This document shows, piece after piece, positions 17,862 to 26,878 of a DNA stretch of 64,000 nt. The stretch covers positions 1 to 64,000 of the forward strand of contig CAWGCA010000033.1 in NCBI GenBank assembly GCA_963820955.1. The letters run 5' to 3'. The stretch is from CAWGCA01 sp963820955. GTDB taxonomy: Bacteria > Pseudomonadota > Gammaproteobacteria > Chromatiales > Chromatiaceae. The translations under genes were made by a program, and so were the position numbers. The first letter of the stretch is position 1. Each line of letters begins with the position of its first letter. The notes beneath the pieces were generated by a model, which saw only the letters and a program-made list of their open reading frames with translations, was not told the DNA's origin and made no database searches.

Positions 17862-18104
17862 TCTGTAACGACTTCCTTTGAACCCAACAAGGCCTATTGT
17901 ACTAACCATTACGGTGATCGGCGAGCGGTTAGGGGGCCCCTCCTCGCCCCAGGGTTGGCGATCGGGGCGGAATTCCCTGCGGCTAGACCTGCCACCCGCT
18001 CTTGCATTCACCCCCTCCGGTAGTAGACTCCCTGTACAGCGGCTGTCCACCGGCCCATAAATTTCAAAGCGACCTTCTCTGATCTACCACTGGAGCGTTC
18101 CGAT

Positions 18105-19658
18105 ATGAAAAAAATCCTACGAACGATGGCATTCGCCCTGCTGGGCATTGGCCTGGCCTTCTCGGCCCAGGCCAAAACACTGCGCATGGCCTATGACGCC
18201 GATCCAGTCTCGCTGGATCCCCAGGAGCAGCTCTCCGGCGGCACCGTACAGCTCTCCCACATGATTTTCGATCCGCTGGTACGCTGGAACAAGGCACACG
18301 ATTTCGAACCCCGGCTGGCGGAGAGCTGGGAGCGTGTAGACGCACACACCGTCCGTTTTCACCTGCGCAAAGGAGTGAAATTCCACAGCGGCAACCCATT
18401 TACGGCCAAGGATGTGGCCTGGACCTTCGAGCGCATCAAGGAGAGCCCGGACTTCAAGGGTCTGTTTGAACCCTTCAAGTCCCTGCGTGTGGTGGATGAT
18501 TACACCATCGATCTGACCACCACCAAACCCTACCCGCTGGTACTGAACATGGCGACTTATATCTTCCCCATGGACAGCAAGTTCTATAGCGGCAATGACG
18601 AACAAGGCAACCCCAAAGGGATGCTGAAGAAACATGGTGATACCTTCGCTTCCAAACAGGCCTCCGGCACCGGCCCCTATATCGTGACCAGCCGGCAGCA
18701 GGGGGTTAAGGTGGAGTTCGAGCGGTTTGCCGATTACTGGGACACGGGCTCCCCCGGCAACGTCAACAACATCGTGCTGACGCCGATCAAAGAGGCCCCG
18801 ACCCGGGTGGCCGCCCTGCTCTCCGGTGACGTGGACTTCATTGCCCCGGTGCCCCCGACCGATATGGCCCGCATCCTGAAGCATCCCGGGGTAGACCTGG
18901 TAACCATGGGCGGCACTCGCATCATCACCTTTCAGCTCAATCAGGAACGCCGCGCGGAGTTCAAGGACAAACGGGTCAGACAGGCCATCATCCATGCGAT
19001 CAATAACACAGGTATCGTGAAGAAGATCATGAAGGATTTCGCCAGCGTGGCCGCACAGCAGAGCCCCACGGGTTACACCGGTCACGTGGAGTCCCTGAAA
19101 CCCCGCTATGACCTGGACAAGGCCAAACAGCTGATGAAGGAGGCCGGTCATGAAAAGGGCTTCAGTGTCACCATGATGGCGCCCAACAACCGCTATGTGA
19201 ACGATGCCAAGATCGCCCAGGCGGTGAGTTCCATGCTCTCCAAGATCAACATCCAGGTGGACCTCAAGACCATGCCCAAGGCCCAGTACTGGCCCAAGTT
19301 CGATGAGCGCGCCGCCGACATCATGATGATCGGCTGGCATTCCGATACCGAGGACTCGGCAAACTTCAGCGAGTTTCTGGTTATGTGTCCGGACAAGGAG
19401 AGCGGATACGGCCAGTACAACAGCGGCAACTACTGCAACCCGGAGATCGATCAGATCGTACTGGCCAGCCAGGGTGAAACCGATTCCAAAAAACGGGGAG
19501 AAATGCTCCAGAAGGTAGAGCAGATGCTGTATGACGACGCGGCCTTCGTGCCTCTGCACTGGCAGGATCTGGCCTGGGCGGCACGCAGTGGCGTGCATAT
19601 CGACCGTGTGGTCAACGTCATGAATTTTCCCTACCTGGGCGATCTGGTGATCGACTGA
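18105..19658 (+). CDS. Dipeptide/oligopeptide ABC transporter, periplasmic substrate-binding protein
   Basis: The 517-residue protein has a clear Sec signal peptide (cleavage after SAQA, about residue 23) and the SBP_bac_5 (DppA/OppA/NikA) fold. The family pattern LRMAYDADPVSLDPQ is at the mature N-terminus. It heads a five-gene importer (binding protein, two permeases, two ATPases). A strong hairpin between this gene and the next probably sets its higher expression. Family members bind peptides, glutathione, nickel or haem, so the ligand is open. Confidence 0.9.
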   Translation: MKKILRTMAFALLGIGLAFSAQAKTLRMAYDADPVSLDPQEQLSGGTVQLSHMIFDPLVRWNKAHDFEPRLAESWERVDAHTVRFHLRKGVKFHSGNPFTAKDVAWTFERIKESPDFKGLFEPFKSLRVVDDYTIDLTTTKPYPLVLNMATYIFPMDSKFYSGNDEQGNPKGMLKKHGDTFASKQASGTGPYIVTSRQQGVKVEFERFADYWDTGSPGNVNNIVLTPIKEAPTRVAALLSGDVDFIAPVPPTDMARILKHPGVDLVTMGGTRIITFQLNQERRAEFKDKRVRQAIIHAINNTGIVKKIMKDFASVAAQQSPTGYTGHVESLKPRYDLDKAKQLMKEAGHEKGFSVTMMAPNNRYVNDAKIAQAVSSMLSKINIQVDLKTMPKAQYWPKFDERAADIMMIGWHSDTEDSANFSEFLVMCPDKESGYGQYNSGNYCNPEIDQIVLASQGETDSKKRGEMLQKVEQMLYDDAAFVPLHWQDLAWAARSGVHIDRVVNVMNFPYLGDLVID

Positions 19659-19686
19659 GCGCGGTGCCCTGCTGTCACTTGGGTTT

Positions 19687-19723
19687 GCCCCCTGCTCCGC
19701 ATGCAGGAAATGCGGACGGGGGC
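19687..19723 (+). promoter_or_regulatory. Intercistronic hairpin in the peptide transporter operon
   Basis: GCCCCC pairs with GGGGGC and, inside, TCCGCAT pairs with ATGCGGA, giving a long GC-rich stem with a 7-base loop and no T-run. It lies between the binding-protein gene and the first permease gene. Such hairpins commonly protect the upstream mRNA or reduce read-through. Confidence 0.6.
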
Positions 19724-19794
19724 AATCACGCCCTGGATAAAATAACCCTGGGGTGCCCACGGGCAGTCCCCAACCAACCGCTACCACCACTCCT

Positions 19795-20775
19795 ATGATC
19801 GCCTTTCTCGTCCGCCGGCTGGGTCAGGCCATGGTGGTAATGCTGGTCATCAGCCTGGTCAGTTTTTCTATCCAGGACAACCTGGGCGATCCGTTGAGGG
19901 AGCTGCTGGGGCAATCGGTCTCCGAGTCGGAGCGGGATCTGTTGCGCGAGCGGATGGGGCTGAACGACCCCTTTCTAGTCCAGTACTGGCGATTTCTGAA
20001 AAAGGCGGTCCAGGGCGACCTGGGGAACTCCTATTTCTTCAAGCGGCCGGCGCTGGAGGTGATTCTGGAGAAATTTCCCGCCACCATGGAGCTTGTATTT
20101 GGCGCTACCTTGATCATTCTTTTTCTGTCGGTGCCCATCGGTGTTTACTGCGCGATACGACCGAAGAGCTGGTTTTCCCGCGCCATGATGGGCCTCAGTA
20201 TCGTTGGCATCTCCATTCCGGTATTTCTCACCGCCATCCTGCTGATCTACCTCTTCTCGGTGGAGCTGGCCTGGCTCCCCTCCTATGGACGGGGTGAAAC
20301 CACCGTGGTTCTGGGCTTCTGGCAGTCTGGGATGTTCACCCGGGACGGCCTGGCACATCTGCTGCTGCCCTCTGTCGCCCTGTCATCGATTATGCTGCCT
20401 CTGTTTATCCGCCTGATCCGATCAGAGATGATGGAGGTGCTGGAGCAGGAATACATCCGCTTCGCCTGGGCCAAGGGGCTGGCGCCCAAACGGGTCTGGT
20501 TCCTGCATGCCCTGAAAAACACGCTTTTGCCGGTGATCACAGTAGGCGGTGTACAGATCGGCACCATGATCGCCTACACCATCCTCACTGAGACAGTCTT
20601 CCAGTGGCCGGGCATGGGTTTCCTTTTTCTGGAGGCGGTCAACCGGGTGGATACCCCGCTGATCATCGCCTATTTGATCGTCGTCGGTCTGATCTTCGTC
20701 ATCACCAACACCTTGGTTGATCTGATCTACGGGCTGGTCAACCCTACCGTGCGGCTGGCGGGGGGGCAGAGATGA
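19795..20775 (+). CDS. Peptide ABC transporter permease, DppB-like
   Basis: The 326-residue protein begins MIAFLVRRLGQAMVVMLVIS, the standard start of DppB-type permeases. It has six predicted membrane helices and the EAA-type loop (EYIRFAWAKGLAPKRVWFLHALKN) that contacts the ATPases. The in-frame extension upstream of this ATG is proline/threonine-rich and was rejected. Its stop overlaps the start of the next permease by four bases (ATGA). Confidence 0.92.
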   Translation: MIAFLVRRLGQAMVVMLVISLVSFSIQDNLGDPLRELLGQSVSESERDLLRERMGLNDPFLVQYWRFLKKAVQGDLGNSYFFKRPALEVILEKFPATMELVFGATLIILFLSVPIGVYCAIRPKSWFSRAMMGLSIVGISIPVFLTAILLIYLFSVELAWLPSYGRGETTVVLGFWQSGMFTRDGLAHLLLPSVALSSIMLPLFIRLIRSEMMEVLEQEYIRFAWAKGLAPKRVWFLHALKNTLLPVITVGGVQIGTMIAYTILTETVFQWPGMGFLFLEAVNRVDTPLIIAYLIVVGLIFVITNTLVDLIYGLVNPTVRLAGGQR

Positions 20776-21692
20776 ACCGTTACTGGCGTCTGTTTCTGGC
20801 ATCGGACTTCCTCTACCGGTTTCATAGAGACCGGGTCGCCCTGGTCAGCTTCTCGCTGCTGCTGATCCTGGTGGCGGTCAGTTTCTCCGCCCCGCTCATC
20901 GCCCCGTTCGATCCCTACGACCCAAGCCAGATCGACATCATGGATTCCGAGACGCCGCCACTGTGGCTGGAAGCCGGCGATCAACGTTTTCCCCTGGGCA
21001 CAGATGCCCAGGGCCGTGACATGCTCAGCACCATCCTGTACGGTACCCGCATCTCGCTTACCATCGGCCTGTTCGCGGTGCTGCTCCAGTCCGTTCTGGG
21101 GATCACCCTGGGGCTGATCGCCGGTTACCTCGGCGGCCGCATCGACGCCTTTCTGATGCGACTGGCCGACATCCAGCTCTCCTTCTCCACCCTGATGGTG
21201 GCCATCGTGGTACTGGCCCTGTTTCAGGCGGCATTCGGCACCGAGCTCTATAACGACCTGGCCATCTTCATGCTGATCATGGTGATCGGTATCGCCGAGT
21301 GGCCGCAATACGCCCGCACGGTTCGCGCCTCGGTACTGGCCGAAAAGAAGAAGGAGTACGTGGATGCGGCAAGGGTCATCGGACTCGGCAAACGACGCAT
21401 CATGTTTCGCCATGTGCTGCCCAACACCCTCTCCCCCATCCTGGTCATCTCCACCGTACAGGTCGCCAATGCCATCATGAGCGAGGCGGCACTGTCGTTC
21501 CTCGGTCTGGGGATGCCGGTGAACAAACCGTCGCTCGGTTCGCTGATCAACAGCGGGTTTGAGTTCATTCTCAGTGGCTCCTGGTGGATCACCGCCTTTC
21601 CCGCCCTGGTACTGGTGGTGCTGGTGCTGGTAACCAATCTGCTGGGTGACTGGCTGCGGGATGTGCTGAATCCCAAGCTGTACAAGGAGTGA
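20772..21692 (+). CDS. Peptide ABC transporter permease, DppC-like
   Basis: The 306-residue protein has the DppC/OppC N-terminal extension, an N-terminal membrane segment (FLYRFHRDRVALVSFSLLLI), five further helices and the EAA loop YVDAARVIGLGKRRIMFRHVLPN. It pairs with the preceding permease to form the membrane channel. It is followed three bases later by the first ATPase gene. Confidence 0.92.
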   Translation: MNRYWRLFLASDFLYRFHRDRVALVSFSLLLILVAVSFSAPLIAPFDPYDPSQIDIMDSETPPLWLEAGDQRFPLGTDAQGRDMLSTILYGTRISLTIGLFAVLLQSVLGITLGLIAGYLGGRIDAFLMRLADIQLSFSTLMVAIVVLALFQAAFGTELYNDLAIFMLIMVIGIAEWPQYARTVRASVLAEKKKEYVDAARVIGLGKRRIMFRHVLPNTLSPILVISTVQVANAIMSEAALSFLGLGMPVNKPSLGSLINSGFEFILSGSWWITAFPALVLVVLVLVTNLLGDWLRDVLNPKLYKE

Positions 21693-21695
21693 CCC

Positions 21696-22670
21696 ATGGC
21701 GCTGCTGGAGGTTAAAAATCTCGAGGTTCGATTCCCGCTGCGTCAGGGGGAACTCACCGCCCTCAATGACGTCTCCTTCACCCTGAACCAGGGCGAACGC
21801 CTGGGTATCGTAGGGGAAAGCGGGGCCGGCAAGTCAGTGGCCGCCTTCACTATTCTCAAGCTGATCGGCAAACCAGGGTATATCGCCGCGGGAGAGGTCC
21901 GGTTTGAGGGGAGGGATCTCGCCCGCTGCAGCGATCGGGAGATGCAGCAGATTAGGGGCAACCGGATCAGCATGATCTTCCAGGACCCGATGATGACCCT
22001 CAATCCGGTACTCACCATCGGCGAACAGATGGTCGAGTGTCTGCACGCCCACCAGAAAATTGGTGCCAGAGAGGCACGGGAGATAGCGGTGGAGAAGCTG
22101 CGCCAGGTGCACATACCCTCCCCCGAGGCCCGGTTGCAGCAGTATCCCCATGAACTCTCCGGCGGTATGCGTCAGCGGGTGGTAATCGCCATCGCCCTGC
22201 TCACCCACCCTGCCGTGATCATTGCCGACGAACCGACCACCGCGCTGGATGTAACCATTCAGGCCGAGATCATGGAGTTGCTGTTGGAACTCTGTGAGCA
22301 GGAGAACCTGGCGTTGATCCTGATCACTCATGACTTGGGTGTGGTGGCTCAGACCACTCAGCGCACCATCGTGATGTACGCCGGTCACATCGTCGAAGAA
22401 GGGCCGACCAGCGAGATCATCAACAACGCCAGACACCCCTACACCCAGGGTCTGATCAACGCCCTGCCCGAGCGCACCCGACCCGGACAGCGGCTCAATC
22501 AGATCCCCGGGGTGATGCCACCGCTGACCAGCATCCCCTCCGGCTGCGCCTTTCACCCCCGATGCGAGCATGTCCTGCCGATTTGCCGCTCGGAGCTTCC
22601 TGACTATTCAGTTGCGGATGGCAACCGCGTCGCCTGCCACTACGTCGCCCAGCGGGAAACAACCACATGA
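21696..22670 (+). CDS. Peptide ABC transporter ATPase, DppD-like
   Basis: The 324-residue ATPase shows a Walker A motif GESGAGKS (40-47), the ABC signature LSGGMRQRV and a Walker B ending in ADEPTTALD. The C-terminal oligopeptide/dipeptide transporter domain has the cysteine pattern CAFHPRCEHVLPIC that binds an Fe-S cluster in some DppD proteins. It overlaps the next ATPase gene by four bases. Confidence 0.93.
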   Translation: MALLEVKNLEVRFPLRQGELTALNDVSFTLNQGERLGIVGESGAGKSVAAFTILKLIGKPGYIAAGEVRFEGRDLARCSDREMQQIRGNRISMIFQDPMMTLNPVLTIGEQMVECLHAHQKIGAREAREIAVEKLRQVHIPSPEARLQQYPHELSGGMRQRVVIAIALLTHPAVIIADEPTTALDVTIQAEIMELLLELCEQENLALILITHDLGVVAQTTQRTIVMYAGHIVEEGPTSEIINNARHPYTQGLINALPERTRPGQRLNQIPGVMPPLTSIPSGCAFHPRCEHVLPICRSELPDYSVADGNRVACHYVAQRETTT

Positions 22671-23713
22671 GTGGCGCGAACCCGCAACCCGGCACCGCAC
22701 TCGATGCCCCGCTGCTCGAAATTCGGGATGTGTGGAAGGAATTCCCCCTGGTCAGCGGTCTGCTGGAGCAGCTCAAATTCGAAAGAGGACGCCTGGTCCG
22801 TAAAAGGGAGAGTGTCAAGGCACTCAACGGGGTTTCACTGGACATCCGGCAGGGAGAGGCACTGTGCGTGGTCGGTGAAAGTGGCTGTGGCAAGTCAACC
22901 CTGGCGCGGGTGGTGATGGGGCTGCTGGAACCCACATCCGGAGAGATCCGTTTCGAGGGTCAGCGGATCGACAATCTCTCCACCGGCCGGATGCTGCCGT
23001 TTCGCCGCCGCATGCAGATGATTTTCCAGAATCCATACGCCTCGCTGAATCCTCGCATGACCGTCCGGCAGACCCTGGAAGAACCGGTGCGCTTCCACCA
23101 CCCATCATTCTCGGGCGACGATGTCCGGACACAAGTGGCGGAGGTGATGAAGAGTGTGGGTGTCGACCCCTCCTGGGCGGAACGCTTTCCCCACGAGTTT
23201 TCCGGCGGTCAACGTCAGCGCATCTCCATCGCCCGTGCGCTGACCATGAACCCTGAGTTTATCGTTGCCGATGAACCCATCTCCGCGCTGGACGTCTCCA
23301 TCCAGGCCCAAGTACTGAACCTGCTGATGGATGCACAGCAGCAGCGGGGACTGACCTATCTCTTTATCACCCACGACCTGTCGGTCGTGGAACATTTCGG
23401 CAGCCGGGTCGCCGTCATGTACCTGGGAACCCTGTGCGAGTTGGCGGAGACCCGACGGCTGTTCGCTTCCCCGCGCCATCCATATACCCAGGCCCTGCTA
23501 AGTGCCATCCCGAGACTTGATCGAAAGGATTCTGGTCATATCCGACTCAAGGGTGAAGTACCGACCCCCATCAATCTTCCAACCGGCTGTGTCTTCCACA
23601 AACGCTGTCCTCATGCCAAGCAACGATGTGAACAGGAGATACCCAGCCCTCTGCCTGTCGACGAGGGCACCCTGGTAGCCTGTCATGGTATAGAGGAAGG
23701 CTGGATCGAGTAA
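22667..23713 (+). CDS. Peptide ABC transporter ATPase, DppF-like
   Basis: The 348-residue ATPase has Walker A GESGCGKST, signature FSGGQRQRI and Walker B VADEPISALD. Its C-terminal extension carries CVFHKRCPHAKQRC, as in DppF/OppF. The insert between the N-terminus and Walker A (EFPLVSGLLEQLKFERGR...) is usual for DppF. It is the last gene of the importer operon. Confidence 0.93.
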   Translation: MSGANPQPGTALDAPLLEIRDVWKEFPLVSGLLEQLKFERGRLVRKRESVKALNGVSLDIRQGEALCVVGESGCGKSTLARVVMGLLEPTSGEIRFEGQRIDNLSTGRMLPFRRRMQMIFQNPYASLNPRMTVRQTLEEPVRFHHPSFSGDDVRTQVAEVMKSVGVDPSWAERFPHEFSGGQRQRISIARALTMNPEFIVADEPISALDVSIQAQVLNLLMDAQQQRGLTYLFITHDLSVVEHFGSRVAVMYLGTLCELAETRRLFASPRHPYTQALLSAIPRLDRKDSGHIRLKGEVPTPINLPTGCVFHKRCPHAKQRCEQEIPSPLPVDEGTLVACHGIEEGWIE

Positions 23714-23808
23714 CGGAAGCAGAGAGAACAGGATTCTCACAACCGAATACAACGACTATGCTTGGTCACTAGGCAATTCGAAAAAAAGACCGGGACGGGA
23801 GGAGAAAA

Positions 23809-24876
23809 ATGTATCTGGTTACCAATCGGGAAATCGTCGGAAAAACGGATACTGTGGAGCTGCTAGGGGAACGTCCAAACCACAAAGGCCCTAACGAACT
23901 TCGCATCCTGCGGGCACGGCGGGTGGCGCGTCGCTGGAAATTGGAACTGCTCCCGGATGAACTCACTCGGGAGGAGAAAATCCAATGGAAACTACCCATT
24001 GGCAGGAATTACTACGCCAGCCACCTGGCTGCCCTGGAAACAGTGAAACGTGCGCGGGATAAGAATAAACATATCCTGTTCTTCGTTCACGGATTCAACA
24101 ACGACGTGGCAAGCGTACTTGATCGCGCCGCGGCCCTGGAGAAACGATACGGCTTGATCGTCGTCCCCTTCTCCTGGCCGGCCAACGGTGGCGGATTAAA
24201 GGGCGTGACCAGCTACCGCAGCGACAAACGGGATGCCTTCGCCTCCAAGGGCGCCTTGGACCGAACCCTTGGCATCATGCAGGATCATCTGAAAAACATT
24301 ACCGAACTGGCCCGAGAGAATCTCTGGCGACAGGCGGAGGAGAAACACCCGGACGATGGGGAACGCCGCAACGCCCTGTATACCGAACTGATGGAAAAAC
24401 AGTGCCCGGTCACCATCAATATGATGGCCCACAGCATGGGCAACTATTTGCTGAAACAGGTGATGAAATCGCTGGCCTCGGAGGGTACGCAACTGCTGTT
24501 CGATAATGTGGTGCTGGTCGCCGCGGACACCAACAACAAAGATCACCGCTCCTGGGTGGATAGAATCCGGGCGCGAAGGCGCGTCATCGTCACCATCAAC
24601 GAGCGGGATCACGCGCTGGCAGTGTCCCGCGCGAAGTCCGGGGACGAACAACTGGCGCGCCTGGGTCACAGCATCAATGACCTGGAGTCAGGGCGGGCAG
24701 TCTATGTGAACTTTACCGGCGCCAAGGGTGTTGACACCTCCCATGCCTATTTCGAAGGTGAGACGGTGGAAAAGAATCCACGCATCCGCACCTTCTTTCG
24801 GGAGGCGTTCCGGGGTGATGACGCGGAGCGCAGACTGGCCTACAAGGCGGCGCGCAACGTCTTCGAGTTTGACTGA
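23809..24876 (+). CDS. DUF900-type alpha/beta hydrolase
   Basis: The 355-residue protein has an alpha/beta-hydrolase core. FFVHGFNND holds the oxyanion region and MMAHSMGNY the nucleophile elbow (A-H-S-M-G). A late Asp and His (VDTSHAYF) could complete the triad. This matches the DUF900 'hydrolase of the alpha/beta superfamily' group. A GGAGG motif precedes the ATG at good spacing. There is no signal peptide, so it is cytoplasmic. It follows the peptide importer by about 95 bases but may be its own unit. The substrate is unknown. Confidence 0.82.
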   Translation: MYLVTNREIVGKTDTVELLGERPNHKGPNELRILRARRVARRWKLELLPDELTREEKIQWKLPIGRNYYASHLAALETVKRARDKNKHILFFVHGFNNDVASVLDRAAALEKRYGLIVVPFSWPANGGGLKGVTSYRSDKRDAFASKGALDRTLGIMQDHLKNITELARENLWRQAEEKHPDDGERRNALYTELMEKQCPVTINMMAHSMGNYLLKQVMKSLASEGTQLLFDNVVLVAADTNNKDHRSWVDRIRARRRVIVTINERDHALAVSRAKSGDEQLARLGHSINDLESGRAVYVNFTGAKGVDTSHAYFEGETVEKNPRIRTFFREAFRGDDAERRLAYKAARNVFEFD

Positions 24877-24923
24877 TCGGTGGCTGGCCTGGGGCCGAAC
24901 CCGGAATCTCCGGGCAGCCTGAT

Positions 24924-25511
24924 TCAGTCGCTCTTTTCAGCCACGAGCAGGGCGATATCGCGCTCACCTCGGTTGAGATCACCGAGTTGCCCGTCTTCCC
25001 GGTAAAAACGCACCCTTAGGGTTCGAAACATCTCCAGGAGTTCGTTGTCCGCCAGCCGAAAAGCCTGATTCGATGGCCCGCAGTCGGTGGCCGAATTCCG
25101 ACTGAAGGTCTGATAGAACAGCAGCCCACCCGGTCGAAGGGCAGCGGTCAAGCAGGGTACCAGGGAACGCTCCAGAAAATAGCTCACCAGGATCAGGTCA
25201 AAACTATCGGCAGCCGGTGGCCTGACGATAACATCTCTCACCTCGGTCTCAATGCCCAGACCCCGCTCGGCTGCGGCGCGATCCAGTCGATCGATCGCCA
25301 CCGGCGAAAGATCCCAGGCGAATACACGCAGTCCCGCCTCCGCCAGTCGAAGGGCGTTGGCGCCGCGACCACAGGCGAGGTCGAGCGCCTGGCCAGACGC
25401 TGGCAGGAGATGGAGATTCTGCTCCAACACCGCAGCCACCCGGCCCAGATCCTCCGCCTCGGTGTGGCGGCGATCCCATTTCTGCCGCAGTTCCTGATCA
25501 GTGGAACTCAT
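24924..25511 (-). CDS. Class I SAM-dependent methyltransferase, TehB/UbiE-like
   Basis: The 195-residue protein has the SAM-binding motif ALDLACGRGANALRLAEAG, post-I acidic residue region, and FDLILVSYFLERSLVP as motif II. It resembles the short tellurite-resistance-type (TehB) methyltransferases. The start at 25511 overlaps the metZ stop by ATGA, so it is probably translated with metZ and could fall under the same SAM-sensing leader. The substrate is unknown. Confidence 0.85.
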   Translation of the reverse strand: MSSTDQELRQKWDRRHTEAEDLGRVAAVLEQNLHLLPASGQALDLACGRGANALRLAEAGLRVFAWDLSPVAIDRLDRAAAERGLGIETEVRDVIVRPPAADSFDLILVSYFLERSLVPCLTAALRPGGLLFYQTFSRNSATDCGPSNQAFRLADNELLEMFRTLRVRFYREDGQLGDLNRGERDIALLVAEKSD

Positions 25512-26719
25512 CCCGCCAGGGCCGTTTCCAGGTCGGCACAAATATCTTTCACCTCTTCCAATCCCACGGCGATCCGGATCAGTCCGTCACTGATGCCCGC
25601 GGCGGCCCTCTCTTCGGCCGACAACCGGCCATGGGTCGTGCTGGCTGGATGGGTGATGGTGCTCTTGGTATCTCCCAGATTAGCCGTGATCGACAGCAAT
25701 CGGGTGGTATCGATGACCCGCCATGCGGCCTCCTGCCCACCCTGCACCTCGAACGAAAGGATACCCCCCGACGCCAGCTGCTGCCCTTGTGCCAGCCGAT
25801 ACTGCGGGTGACTCTCCAGCCCCGGATAAAAGACGCGCGTCACCCGCGCCTGATCCTGCAGCCAGCGGGCAAGCTGCAGCGCGTTTTCGGAATGGGCACG
25901 CATCCGCAGTTCCAGCGTTTCCAATCCCTTGAGAAAGATCCAGGCATTGAATGGACTCATGGTGGCTCCGGCGGTCCGCAGGACACCGAACACTTCCTCT
26001 CCCACCCGACTGGTGTCACCGACAACCGCACCACCCATACAACGCCCCTGACCATCCAGAAACTTGGTGGCGGAATGAACCACGATATCGGCACCCAGAC
26101 TCAACGGCCGTTGCAGGGCCGGGGTGCAGAAACAGTTGTCCACCACCAGCAGGCAACCATGACTATGGGCCAGATCGGCCATTTCCCCGATGTCGGCGAT
26201 CTCGGTCAGGGGATTCGAGGGTGTTTCCAGGAACAGAAGCCTGGTTTCAGCGCGTACGGCCTGTTTCCAGGCGGCCGGATCCGTTAACGGGACGAAACTC
26301 GTTTCGATGCCAAAACGCGACAGGTACTTGTTGAACAGAACGGAAGTGGTGCCAAATACACTGCGGGACGATACCACATGATCTCCGCTCTGCAACAAGC
26401 CCATGCAGACGGCGAGAATGGCCGACATGCCTGACGCGGTGGCCACACAGGAGTCGGCTCCCTCCATCGCTGCCAACCTTTGTTCAAAGGCCCGTACCGT
26501 CGGGTTGGTGAAACGGGAATAAATATTTCCTGGCTCATCGCCGGCAAACCGTGCGGCGGCCTCGGCGGCGCTGGCAAAAACAAAACTGGAGGTAGTGAAG
26601 ATGGGTTCGCAGTGCTCCCCTTCGGCGGTTCGCTCATGTCCCACCCGGATTGCCTGGGTTGCCAGCCCCCATTGTTTATACTTTTGATTCATAGCATCGT
26701 TCCATCGGTTTCTGGTCAT
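25508..26719 (-). CDS. metZ: O-succinylhomoserine sulfhydrylase
   Basis: The 403-residue PLP enzyme belongs to the Cys/Met metabolism family. It has the PLP lysine in SATKFLDGQGRCMGG, which is the MetZ form of the motif. It makes homocysteine directly from O-succinylhomoserine and sulfide. The start at 26719 has GGAG five bases upstream; ATG at 26692 is a shorter alternative that fits the family length. An in-frame extension to 26773 would run through a terminator and is rejected. It follows purF, as in Pseudomonas, but is separated from it by a riboswitch-like leader. Confidence 0.92.
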   Translation of the reverse strand: MTRNRWNDAMNQKYKQWGLATQAIRVGHERTAEGEHCEPIFTTSSFVFASAAEAAARFAGDEPGNIYSRFTNPTVRAFEQRLAAMEGADSCVATASGMSAILAVCMGLLQSGDHVVSSRSVFGTTSVLFNKYLSRFGIETSFVPLTDPAAWKQAVRAETRLLFLETPSNPLTEIADIGEMADLAHSHGCLLVVDNCFCTPALQRPLSLGADIVVHSATKFLDGQGRCMGGAVVGDTSRVGEEVFGVLRTAGATMSPFNAWIFLKGLETLELRMRAHSENALQLARWLQDQARVTRVFYPGLESHPQYRLAQGQQLASGGILSFEVQGGQEAAWRVIDTTRLLSITANLGDTKSTITHPASTTHGRLSAEERAAAGISDGLIRIAVGLEEVKDICADLETALAG

Positions 26720-26749
26720 GGGGGCTCCGCCGTCAGCAGCGCGGACAAT

Positions 26750-26769
26750 AAAAAACCCGCTTGGACGGG
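26750..26769 (-). terminator. Rho-independent terminator in the metZ leader
   Basis: On the minus strand CCCG and CGGG enclose a 6-base loop and are followed directly by six T residues. It lies between the SAM-II-like aptamer and the metZ ribosome binding site. It could be the expression platform or simply end upstream transcripts. Confidence 0.65.
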
Positions 26770-26777
26770 CCAAAGCA

Positions 26778-26838
26778 GGATCCCCCGCTTTAGCGACATT
26801 TCTATAGCGCCCGCAATCTGGGACAAATCGGCGCTTTA
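26778..26838 (-). ncRNA. SAM-II-like riboswitch upstream of metZ
   Basis: On the minus strand the order is GCGCC, GAUUU, a loop, AUUGCG, GGCGC, then AGAAAUGUCGCUAAAG. This follows the SAM-II aptamer layout: a 5-bp P1 (GCGCC 26834-26830 with GGCGC 26811-26807) with conserved GAUUU at the start of the loop and AUUGC at its end, and a 3' strand AAAUGUxGCUAAA (26801-26789). The loop GUCCC can pair with GGGAU downstream and GCG with CGC, giving the expected pseudoknot. A TGCTAGTAT extended -10 element at 26857-26849 would start RNA just before the aptamer. It sits about 40 bases after the purF stop and upstream of metZ, a methionine gene. Confidence 0.78.
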
Positions 26839-26878
26839 CCCGCTTAATATACTAGCAGATCAGACCCAATTCCACCGT

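Noticed and set aside
18117..19790. Open frame of 557 codons on the minus strand
   Set aside because: It is antisense to the peptide-binding protein gene, with a His/Gly-rich composition typical of a reversed coding frame.
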